In this document: positions 48,141 to 53,384 of the stretch, one piece after another
Position numbering within the stretch: the stretch's first letter is position 1
How the letters are laid out: each line of letters begins with the position of its first letter
Source of the DNA: a virus
Length of the DNA stretch: 53,384 nucleotides
IMG/VR virus record: IMGVR_UViG_3300030104_001707
Span: 1-53,384 of that record
Reading direction: 5' to 3' (one strand)
The notes under the pieces: model-generated
Database searches by the model: none
The model's input: the letters and a program-made list of their open reading frames with translations, nothing else
Told to the model about the DNA's origin: nothing
Program-made: the position numbers and the translations under genes

Positions 48141-48162
48141 GTATCCCCCCGAAGGGGAATAC
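48141..48162 (-). other. stable UUCG hairpin at the presumed mRNA 5' end
   Basis: Read leftward, GTATTCCCC pairs with GGGGGATAC across a TTCG loop (nine pairs, one G-T). UUCG is an unusually stable tetraloop. The promoter at 48165-48193 puts the start near 48158, inside the first arm. No T-run follows, so it is more likely a 5' stabilising hairpin than a terminator. Confidence 0.7.
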
Positions 48163-48164
48163 TT

Positions 48165-48193
48165 TATATATCACATATTTATCAAGTTGTCAA
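48165..48193 (-). promoter_or_regulatory. leftward sigma70 promoter within the tail of a small gene
   Basis: On the minus strand TTGACA (48193-48188), a 17-base spacer and TATATA (48170-48165). The -35 box lies within the codons of the 49-aa gene (KTLDNLINM), so the promoter overlaps its 3' end. It would start transcription near 48158 for the SleB-type and polymerase genes. Confidence 0.7.
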
Positions 48194-48320
48194 GTGTTTT
48201 TTCATCTTCATCTGGAATATTTTTAAATGGGTCTGCTTTCCAGCAGTCACACTCAAGACACATTACATCAGGATCAGGATGAACACAACTCTTCATATCA
48301 ATAAAATCACTAGTCAACAT
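48171..48320 (-). CDS. small cysteine-containing protein, 49 aa
   Basis: The frame starts at the ATG at 48320 (11 bases inside the end of the helicase gene) and ends at TGA 48173-48171. The product begins MLTSDFIDMKSCVHPDPDVM and continues CLECDCWKADPF. Four cysteines (C-x8-C-x2-C-x-C) could form a small zinc site. The rest is acidic. The start overlap suggests translational coupling to the helicase. The last codons contain the -35 box of a promoter. The function is unknown. Confidence 0.6.
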   Translation of the reverse strand: MLTSDFIDMKSCVHPDPDVMCLECDCWKADPFKNIPDEDEKTLDNLINM

Positions 48321-49518
48321 ATCTAGATACCTCTGGTTCTATGACAGTGGTGCAGGTTCCATGCTTACCTCCTAGCTTATTCTTGCTAACGTAGATATGC
48401 CTGAGTTTATTATCCTCACCACTATCTTCTTGCTCCTTGCCAATGCCGACAATAAGATCAGCTTCAGCTGCCTTACCCACACGGCTACCTGCCATCTGAG
48501 TAAACCTAAGAACAGTTCTGCCATCTGCTTCTGCATTTGCCTGAGACACTCCTATAACTGCACAAACATGTTTCTTGGATAATGTTCTGGCAGACCTGTA
48601 TATCTCACCTAGTCTGATGTCATCTCTGGCATAGTTTCCACCAATCTGCATCTTATCTAGCTGATCAATACCTACAATGTCAGGCTTGTGCTTGGCAATC
48701 AACTGGTCAAGTTCTTCCATTGAGGGAACTTCATCAGTATTAAGAAACACACACTGATTACGGTATACATCCCACAAGTTATGTGCTTTCACTGTGTCAG
48801 CAGTTATCTGTGCATCAGTCATACCTGTAAAAGAACTTACTGCTCTCAGTGCAGTCCTCTCAACAGGTTCCTCATTACCTAGTATCATTACCTTCGCACC
48901 TTGGGCCATGAAACCTTTCGGAGCAAACAGCGTAGATATAAGAAAGGCTGTTTTACCAGTTTCAACCAAAGCAAAGATAGCAGAGAAGGTCGAGGGGCCG
49001 ATTCCTGGACAGATATCCCTAAGTCCTTTGAGGTTCCATTTGTATTTGGAAACATCTCTAGTAGAGTGGAGTAAAGATGCAACGTCATGTTTAATCTCCT
49101 GTATTGTTTCTCTTGGCATAAAGTTTTCCTGATAACGATCAATTAAATCAGTAACTTTATTCAGATCATTAACCTTGTTATCCATCATGGCAATGCCAAG
49201 ATCAGCTAACTGTCTGCCAAAGTATGCTTTGAATTGATCCTTCAAAACATCTTGTGCTACATCCTCACCAATATCTTTTGGTAAAGATCGGACTAACATC
49301 ATCATAGATTTCTTCTGGCTGGTAGTCATTGTTCTAAACTCACTGAACAATACCTGTTCTACTTCAGCAGGGGTCAAGTCTCTGCCATACCTAGCATGAC
49401 CTAACTCAATGCTACGCCATATCTTTTTAGCTTCATTCTCAAAGAAATCTATTGCTATAAGATGTCTGTTTTGCTCATAAAATCTATGAGATAAAAATAG
49501 TCCTAGTAAATCATTCAT
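48310..49518 (-). CDS. DnaB-like replicative helicase
   Basis: The 402-residue protein has the RecA-type DnaB core: Walker A-like ALVETGKT (183-190), VMILGNEE, Walker B PDIVGIDQLDKM (D285), VIGVSQANAEADG and a final beta segment (HIYVSKNKLGGKHGTCTTVI). It lacks the first glycine of the usual GxxxxGKT loop, having alanine there. The N-terminal half (about 1-150) resembles the primase-interacting part of DnaB. It would unwind the fork with the primase encoded next to it. Two tiny genes lie between this gene and primase. Confidence 0.88.
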   Translation of the reverse strand: MNDLLGLFLSHRFYEQNRHLIAIDFFENEAKKIWRSIELGHARYGRDLTPAEVEQVLFSEFRTMTTSQKKSMMMLVRSLPKDIGEDVAQDVLKDQFKAYFGRQLADLGIAMMDNKVNDLNKVTDLIDRYQENFMPRETIQEIKHDVASLLHSTRDVSKYKWNLKGLRDICPGIGPSTFSAIFALVETGKTAFLISTLFAPKGFMAQGAKVMILGNEEPVERTALRAVSSFTGMTDAQITADTVKAHNLWDVYRNQCVFLNTDEVPSMEELDQLIAKHKPDIVGIDQLDKMQIGGNYARDDIRLGEIYRSARTLSKKHVCAVIGVSQANAEADGRTVLRFTQMAGSRVGKAAEADLIVGIGKEQEDSGEDNKLRHIYVSKNKLGGKHGTCTTVIEPEVSRYVD

Positions 49519-49519
49519 A

Positions 49520-49600
49520 TTATTCTCCTGCTAACAACATTAAAAAAACTGCACCAAAACATATACCAATGATATGCCAGTTATCAAGTATCTCCATCAT
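49520..49600 (-). CDS. tiny membrane peptide, 26 aa
   Basis: The frame starts at ATG 49600 (AGGTAGG just before it) within the end of the 55-aa gene and stops at TAA 49522-49520, two bases before the helicase start. The product MMEILDNWHIIGICFGAV continues to FLMLLAGE, one membrane helix. AGGAG within its last codons serves as the helicase ribosome site. The function is unknown. The short length makes it tentative. Confidence 0.45.
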   Translation of the reverse strand: MMEILDNWHIIGICFGAVFLMLLAGE

Positions 49601-49751
49601 TTTTCCTACCTGGTCTAATAATGTGTAGAGTTACGTTACCTGCTTCACTCTCATACCATTGAGGGTTCCAAGGTTGAGGACAGGTATGATACCATTCAAA
49701 CAGTCTTGCCATGTCAGCATCCCATCTTAAAGGTTTATCTTTATCAGTCAT
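49584..49751 (-). CDS. small hypothetical protein, 55 aa
   Basis: An ATG at 49751 overlapping the primase stop (ATGACTGA) opens a 55-codon frame ending TGA at 49586-49584. The product begins MTDKDKPLRWDADMARLFEW, contains YHTCPQPWNPQWYES and ends with a polar tail. It is rich in tryptophan. It is tightly packed between primase and helicase, overlapping both the primase gene and the tiny membrane peptide gene. The family is not recognised. Confidence 0.6.
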   Translation of the reverse strand: MTDKDKPLRWDADMARLFEWYHTCPQPWNPQWYESEAGNVTLHIIRPGRKNDGDT

Positions 49752-50508
49752 TTAATACTCCTTTCGGGTTTTCTTTTGGATCTACTTCTAATAATTTTAC
49801 ATTTGCCCTAGTAAACTGTGCTATCCTATTCTTCATACGAATAGCTTTAGATGACGCATCTTTATCAAGACACACTATAACATAGGGATACTTTATCACA
49901 ATGTCAAGTACCTCATTAGATAAATTTGTACCCAACAATGCTAAACCTATACCGTGTTGCGAAACTGCAACAGCAGATGCAGAATCCTCAACGACATAAC
50001 AAGTTTCTCCTTCACCACAAATAAAAGGCAAACCTGAGTTAGAATATCTATGCCATTTAGCACCATACTTAGATAACGATCTGCCTACAGCATCAATAAT
50101 CTTAGGCGTTATGGTTGGCAGACTTCCTTCATTTATTTTAACGTCAAAGATTGGAAACACTGCCCTGTCAAGTTTTACATCGTGATACAGTTGAACTTTA
50201 TCTGTATTAATATTATTTTCATTACAGTATCTTGTCATCTTCTTAGGCAGATATACAGAGAAGTGATCTGGTATTTTGAACTCCTGTTTTTTCTGACTCG
50301 GCAGTATGATAGATTTTTCTCTGATGTACCTGCTAGAAGACAGCATCCTTTTCTTTCCAGACACATTGCATCCAGCTTTATAACAGTTATACAAAACTAT
50401 GCCATCAGTTCTGGTTGCAGTAAATGTTTTAACACCACCACAACTAGGACAATTAATCCTAATCTTCTGATACTCCATTAGATCGTCAAACTCTGGTAAA
50501 TCAAACAT
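49744..50508 (-). CDS. DNA primase (zinc ribbon plus Toprim)
   Basis: The 254-residue protein has an N-terminal zinc ribbon (INCPSCGGVKTFT and YNCYKAGCNVSG; C20, C23, C42, C47) and a Toprim domain. The Toprim domain has CYVVEDSASAVAVS (E174) and VIVCLDKDASS (D215, D217), the metal-binding acidic residues. This is the compact phage primase that makes RNA primers for the family A polymerase. No helicase domain is attached; the DnaB-like helicase is a separate gene downstream. Zinc ribbon and Toprim are closely spaced, as in related marine podoviruses. Confidence 0.92.
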   Translation of the reverse strand: MFDLPEFDDLMEYQKIRINCPSCGGVKTFTATRTDGIVLYNCYKAGCNVSGKKRMLSSSRYIREKSIILPSQKKQEFKIPDHFSVYLPKKMTRYCNENNINTDKVQLYHDVKLDRAVFPIFDVKINEGSLPTITPKIIDAVGRSLSKYGAKWHRYSNSGLPFICGEGETCYVVEDSASAVAVSQHGIGLALLGTNLSNEVLDIVIKYPYVIVCLDKDASSKAIRMKNRIAQFTRANVKLLEVDPKENPKGVLND

Positions 50509-50509
50509 A

Positions 50510-50617
50510 TCAAGAATCCAATAGTTGTCGTTTGTTTTGTCTCTTCAAAAGGTTCTTACGTCTTTTATCTTCAATCACTCGCTTATGAAATAGATTGTCA
50601 TTCAAAGCTATCGCCAT
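50510..50617 (-). CDS. tiny basic protein, 35 aa
   Basis: The ATG at 50617 is preceded by a good AGAGGA site in the preceding overlapping gene. The 35-residue product begins MAIALNDNLFHKRVIEDKRR and ends KRQLLDS. It is strongly basic. The frame is also open further upstream, but the longer version would overlap all of the acidic gene at 50598-50765 and lacks a good start. Two bases separate it from primase. The function is unknown. Confidence 0.55.
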   Translation of the reverse strand: MAIALNDNLFHKRVIEDKRRKNLLKRQNKRQLLDS

Positions 50618-50765
50618 AGGATTCCTCTTCCTTGAGGCTCTCAAAATCTTCGATGATCTCAGCATTTTCCCTTTCCTCTTCTTGTTTGATGTCATTATAA
50701 GTATCCTCAACATAGTCTCTCAGTATTTCTTCAATATCCTGAGAGGTTCTTTTACGCTGTATCAC
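50598..50765 (-). CDS. small acidic protein, 55 aa
   Basis: A GTG at 50765 directly follows the TAG of the upstream gene. The frame ends with TGA at 50600-50598. The product begins MIQRKRTSQDIEEILRDYVE and continues DTYNDIKQEEERENAEIIED. It is helical and very acidic after the first ten residues. The exact abutment to the upstream stop and the overlap with the next ATG favour a real coupled gene. The family is unknown. It was chosen over the competing frame on the same strand because of spacing and ribosome-site fit. Confidence 0.55.
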   Translation of the reverse strand: MIQRKRTSQDIEEILRDYVEDTYNDIKQEEERENAEIIEDFESLKEEESYGDSFE

Positions 50766-51041
50766 CTAATCCTCTCCCTGAATATTACTGTTCCAACGCT
50801 TTTCCAAAGACTGAAATATTAAAGCGTATCTTTGCTCCTCACTTATACCAGTAATATCATTCAGTCTGTCGAATAAAATCAATATAAGTGTATCAACAAG
50901 AGCTTTAACTCCCTCATCAGTCCATCCTTCATCATAATCCTCGCTCCAGCCATCAAAAACTCCAACGTTAATTGCTTTGCTAAAATCATTCCAGGATGGC
51001 TTGGCATCTAATTTGTTCAAATAACTTCTCCATTTATACAT
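50766..51041 (-). CDS. hypothetical protein, 91 aa
   Basis: The 91-residue acidic protein (MYKWRSYLNKLDAKPSWNDF, then GWSEDYDEGWTDEGVKALV) is helical, with many tryptophans and a hydrophobic helix LILILFDRLNDITG that may be amphipathic. The family is not recognised. It lies between a DUF932-like protein and the small genes before primase, with a fair AGGG site before its ATG. It probably acts early in infection. No domain was seen. Confidence 0.6.
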   Translation of the reverse strand: MYKWRSYLNKLDAKPSWNDFSKAINVGVFDGWSEDYDEGWTDEGVKALVDTLILILFDRLNDITGISEEQRYALIFQSLEKRWNSNIQGED

Positions 51042-51053
51042 AATTTTTCCCTT

Positions 51054-51902
51054 CTATGCAACTAACTTTAAAAACTCTGGATGTTCTATCCATTTGGCTA
51101 CATCTTCATTACGCTTGAACTGACGCTCCAGTGTATTATCATTGGCAGTCTGGCGAAACCCAAAGCGGTCATCATGTGTAGCATACTGAGTGAATGCAGA
51201 GTATACAGACCAAGCATTTGCACCTCGTATCTCAAACTCACTTAGCACAGAGTTAAGCATATTCTTTGATGCTCTCTTTGGTAGCATAGTTTCAAGCGCA
51301 TCTTTTAAACGTACCACAGATATAGGTGTTTGTGCAAGTTTCTGACACCATTGAGTGTGATCAATAAAACGATCATAGATACCTTCCATCTCATATGTGA
51401 TACGGTTCATATCAAAGTGTCTGGTATTCTTCTTTCTTATTTTATTGTAGTCACCAGATACCATACCGTTAGTGCAGAAGAAATCAATAGCACCACTAAT
51501 CACATTATTAGATGTAAGACCATCGACACCATGCCAAGCATACAATGTCAGAGCAGTATCAGTCTTATGCTTATTTGTCTCAATGGTAGCACGATGATTA
51601 TTGAATGTTACTTTCTCCAATGCCCATGCACCATTACGAGATATTCTAGTGTCGATCTCTACATCATTATCTTTGTCATAGAAATCCTCATCATCGAATC
51701 TCAACTCCTTACTCCATGCCTCTCGTATTGGGCCAAAGAAATCTGGATGACTGACACCACCAAAGTCTTTACCGACTACACCAATAGCCTCATCAGTATC
51801 AGTGCGAATAACATACTTACGTTCTGGAAATCTTTCCAGTGGAGCATATGCTATATCAAAGTCTGCTTGTCCAAAGTCATTCATGTCTACAGTATTAATC
51901 AT
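51054..51902 (-). CDS. DUF932-like protein
   Basis: The 282-residue protein has an N-terminal beta-rich half (YAPLERFPERKYVIRTDTDE and RISRNGAWALEKVTFNNHRA). The later part has GAIDFFCTNGMVSGDYNKIR, then a helical part (LKDALETMLPKRASKNMLNS). The order NG[ML]-x-GD and the surrounding pattern are typical of DUF932 proteins in phages and plasmids, whose function is unknown. They often lie in early operons or near DNA metabolism genes, as here. I propose it from pattern and placement. Confidence 0.7.
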   Translation of the reverse strand: MINTVDMNDFGQADFDIAYAPLERFPERKYVIRTDTDEAIGVVGKDFGGVSHPDFFGPIREAWSKELRFDDEDFYDKDNDVEIDTRISRNGAWALEKVTFNNHRATIETNKHKTDTALTLYAWHGVDGLTSNNVISGAIDFFCTNGMVSGDYNKIRKKNTRHFDMNRITYEMEGIYDRFIDHTQWCQKLAQTPISVVRLKDALETMLPKRASKNMLNSVLSEFEIRGANAWSVYSAFTQYATHDDRFGFRQTANDNTLERQFKRNEDVAKWIEHPEFLKLVA

Positions 51903-51942
51903 AGTATTTATCCTCTCTTCCTAATATGTGGACCCATAAGCA

Positions 51943-52539
51943 TTAGTACTTAGGGTATTCATTGTTTATATCATAGCGTAAAGCATTACGCAATATCTTT
52001 TTTTCTTTTTTTGTACCAATAAAATAAACGTAACGATGTTTAGCACTACGATTAATTCTATTAGTTCTGTCTCCTAGATGATGTCTACTGTGTTTACCAT
52101 CCTTACCAGCCATGTCAGTACGCTTTTTAGTCGTACCAGTAAAGAGCCAGTTGGTAGCTTGATACACTATACCTGCATGATCTTGGGCAGTGTCGGCATA
52201 CGATACAACTACTTTAGGAGTGGGCAACATCTTGAGTGAGCGAGAAACTAAGAACGATGCTTCGTTTGGCAGATTATCTCTGAGTACCAATCTGTTTAGT
52301 TCGATAACATCTGATCTATGTTCCTCACCACAAATACCCTTGCATAAAGACGGTGATGCTGGACTGCCATAAGATACCATGCCCACCATTTCATCGTGAC
52401 GATACAGGCCATAAGCATAGCTAATACTAGGCATACGTTTAGCATAGTGGATATTGAGTATCCAGTGTTTAGTTTCAGAATGTAGACATGGACGTATTTC
52501 GTATTCGCTTTGCATTTGGTTATTCCATCCGATAAACAT
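51943..52539 (-). CDS. Mom-like DNA modification protein
   Basis: The 198-residue protein has YGLYRHDEMVGMVSYGSPAS, ICGEEHRSDVIELNRLVL, VVSYADTAQDHAGIVYQA and NWLFTGTTKKRTD, with a basic C-terminus. The pattern is that of the GNAT-related Mom family, named after phage Mu Mom, which changes adenines in DNA to a carbamoylmethyl form and blocks restriction. No Com-like regulator was seen nearby. In this phage it would protect its DNA in hosts with restriction systems. AAGGAG precedes the ATG. The match is by motif memory, not by search. Confidence 0.75.
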   Translation of the reverse strand: MFIGWNNQMQSEYEIRPCLHSETKHWILNIHYAKRMPSISYAYGLYRHDEMVGMVSYGSPASPSLCKGICGEEHRSDVIELNRLVLRDNLPNEASFLVSRSLKMLPTPKVVVSYADTAQDHAGIVYQATNWLFTGTTKKRTDMAGKDGKHSRHHLGDRTNRINRSAKHRYVYFIGTKKEKKILRNALRYDINNEYPKY

Positions 52540-52550
52540 TTGATTACTCC

Positions 52551-52754
52551 TTATACTAAGATGTCCAAGTTAGTACCACGATTAGTATCTACTGGTGGTG
52601 GTGGTCTAGTAGGTACTAGGTTGTCTACCTTTTTAGCAGATGGGTAGTGATGTTCTTCCACATGTTTAATGTGTGGTGTAGACTTCCAAGGTACATAGAT
52701 GTCTCTACCTATAAAGTCCTGCACCAGTATGTGATATACACTGTCAATGCTCAT
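52551..52754 (-). CDS. small hypothetical protein, 67 aa
   Basis: I chose the ATG at 52754 (AAGGAG seven bases upstream). A TTG further upstream would overlap the previous gene. The product begins MSIDSVYHILVQDFIGRDIY and contains SAKKVDNLVPTRPPPPVDTN. The end is proline-rich and probably flexible. It lies between the Mom-like and the Pyr_excise-like genes. The family is unknown. It may be an accessory of the modification enzyme. Confidence 0.6.
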   Translation of the reverse strand: MSIDSVYHILVQDFIGRDIYVPWKSTPHIKHVEEHHYPSAKKVDNLVPTRPPPPVDTNRGTNLDILV

Positions 52755-52765
52755 TAATAACTCCT

Positions 52766-53254
52766 TTATATCCAATCTGGTTGTGGTCTATTTGTCCAAT
52801 TAAGTATGTGTGCCTTATCTGATTTGTAGTATGCACGATAAGCATCTACATAGTCAAGTCTTTTATGCTCATCAGGCATACATTGTGGTGGTGTAGTATG
52901 TAGTCTGTAGTCCTCATCAAAGTCATCATAGAACATAAAGTCTGCAATGTTCTTGAGTATGGCAGTAGACTTGTGATTTTTACCATATCTGTATTTATAC
53001 TCAGCACCTATATGAAGACCGTGTAGTAATGCCCATGACATATTAGCATCATTCTCTCTGACCCATACAGTCATAGGATGGTTCTTGTACGCTGGTTTAT
53101 AAATACGATTAGTAATATCCTCATCAGGAAAACACCATTCATGTATGGCGGTACTACACATTTGAGCAGTCTCCAACACCATTTTAACAACGTGTTTATC
53201 ACACAGTTGTTCGGCAGATTTGAACGGACAACGATCAATAAAGAATATGTTCAT
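52766..53254 (-). CDS. pyrimidine dimer DNA glycosylase-like protein
   Basis: The 162-residue protein opens MNIFFIDRCPFKSAEQL and CDKHVVKMVLETAQM, followed by KPAYKNHPMTVWVRENDANM and a helical C-terminal part. I know this family as widespread in phages, often annotated as pyrimidine-dimer glycosylase (Pyr_excise) or left hypothetical. The biochemical function is not proven. As a first gene after a strong leftward promoter it is made early. Repair of UV damage would suit a marine phage. The ATG at 53254 follows GGAGAA. Confidence 0.6.
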   Translation of the reverse strand: MNIFFIDRCPFKSAEQLCDKHVVKMVLETAQMCSTAIHEWCFPDEDITNRIYKPAYKNHPMTVWVRENDANMSWALLHGLHIGAEYKYRYGKNHKSTAILKNIADFMFYDDFDEDYRLHTTPPQCMPDEHKRLDYVDAYRAYYKSDKAHILNWTNRPQPDWI

Positions 53255-53290
53255 TAATTTTCTCCAAAAGTTTCTAATTAATTTCTATAA

Positions 53291-53319
53291 ATAATAACAC
53301 AAATAATACATACTGTAAA
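53291..53319 (-). promoter_or_regulatory. leftward sigma70 promoter of the replication operon
   Basis: On the minus strand TTTACA (53319-53314), a 17-base spacer and TATTAT (53296-53291). Each box is one base off consensus. The start would be near 53284, 30 bases before the gene at 53254. The 21-bp repeats lie just upstream of the -35 box, where an activator could bind. Confidence 0.75.
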
Positions 53320-53330
53320 TAGTTTTTATA

Positions 53331-53372
53331 TTTTTTTTGGCTCGGCAGATATTTTTTTTGGCTCGGCAGATA
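53331..53372. repeat. two tandem 21-bp repeats, T8-GGCTCGGCAGATA
   Basis: Two exact copies (53331-53351 and 53352-53372) of eight T residues followed by GGCTCGGCAGATA. A further copy with seven T opens the window at position 1. The true number of units in the genome is unknown, since an assembler would collapse a longer array. The repeats lie upstream of the leftward replication promoter and next to the ATGATAG hairpins. Confidence 0.9.
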
Positions 53373-53384
53373 TGGGGTTTTGAT
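53353..53384. repeat. right copy of 32-bp terminal repeat
   Basis: The last 32 bases equal the first 32. The repeat covers 20 of the 21 bases of the second tandem unit plus TGGGGTTTTGAT. It supports a closed circular or terminally redundant map. Confidence 0.9.

Larger units (their letters stand above)
53255..53384. promoter_or_regulatory. right-end intergenic region and junction
   Basis: This 130-base AT-rich stretch holds the leftward promoter at 53291-53319 and two 21-bp repeats with the core GGCTCGGCAGATA. If the molecule is circular, it joins bases 1-167, which hold another core copy, GATAG words, a hairpin and a terminator. The whole junction of about 265 bases is non-coding. I see no gene in it. 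Confidence 0.75.

Noticed and set aside
50510-50713. A longer 67-codon version of the tiny basic gene
   Set aside because: Its upstream half has no ribosome site and would conflict with the acidic gene at 50598-50765, which abuts the previous stop exactly. The shorter start at 50617 has a good site.
51330-51953. A rightward open frame of 207 codons opposite the DUF932-like gene
   Set aside because: It is antisense to a well-supported gene and spans into the Mom-like gene end; its translation is low-complexity and cysteine/isoleucine-rich, typical of an antisense shadow.
52551-52775. A longer version of the 67-aa gene starting at TTG 52775
   Set aside because: It would begin inside the previous gene and before the AAGGAG site; the ATG at 52754 is correctly spaced from that site.
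1-53384. tRNA genes, CRISPR arrays, integrase, transposase or reverse transcriptase
   Set aside because: I looked for cloverleaf-like patches, regular repeat-spacer arrays and the usual catalytic motifs and saw none. Repeats in fibre and propeller genes are coding, not CRISPR. A tRNA scan tool could still find a divergent tRNA.

Overview
The window looks like one essentially complete genome of a tailed, podovirus-type marine bacteriophage. The last 32 bases repeat the first 32, so the contig probably closes into a circle or ends in a direct terminal repeat. Evidence for a phage: large and small terminase subunits, portal, scaffold-like protein, major capsid protein, tail-tube-like proteins, a very large internal-virion-like protein, endolysin and holin candidates, and a full replication set (primase, DnaB-like helicase, family A DNA polymerase, nucleases, ribonucleotide reductase). 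No sheath, tape-measure, integrase, repressor, tRNA or phage RNA polymerase gene was recognised, so a lytic podovirus that uses host RNA polymerase is the simplest reading. The DNA is clearly AT-rich. A DnaJ-type CxxCxGxG zinc module inside PolA and the overall gene set resemble what I recall of the SAR116 phage HMO-2011 and its relatives. An AT-rich alphaproteobacterial host (SAR11, SAR116 or Roseobacter type) is therefore plausible, but this is inference.

Layout. (1) 1-2200: a small leftward cassette of hypothetical genes, including a gp88-like protein. It ends in a strong terminator at 124-162 and is bracketed by two related hairpins flanked by ATGATAG (54-83 and 2346-2373). (2) 2198-3103: a control region with five GTTC/GAAC half-sites at exact 11-bp spacing, a possible leftward promoter, two near-perfect sigma70 promoters facing right, and an attenuator-like hairpin just before the first late gene. 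(3) 3104-38348: all rightward. Small basic and HNH-like proteins, terminase, portal, scaffold, capsid (with its own consensus promoter and terminator), tail tube, fibre, four seven-bladed beta-propellers encoded by three paralogous genes, internal virion proteins, an MscS-like membrane protein, a GTA-type holin candidate, small basic proteins, an IscA-type iron-sulfur carrier and a lysozyme. (4) 38393-53254: all leftward. It starts from a promoter at 53291-53319 and is boosted by promoters at 48165-48193 and 45166-45194. Order of transcription: a Pyr_excise-like protein, a Mom-like DNA modification enzyme, a DUF932-like protein, primase, helicase, a SleB-type hydrolase, PolA, a putative ssDNA-binding protein, a Cas4/AddB-like nuclease, a resolvase-like nuclease, a DUF3310-like protein, a MazG-like protein, class II ribonucleotide reductase, an RMF-like protein, endonuclease VII and small membrane proteins.

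Working together: the leftward operon would copy, recombine, modify and supply nucleotides for the genome. The rightward operon would build and package the virion and lyse the cell. The 2.2-3.1 kb region is the natural place for the early/late switch and possibly for the origin. Many short genes (26-57 residues) overlap their neighbours by a few bases. They were read directly from the sequence and are included.
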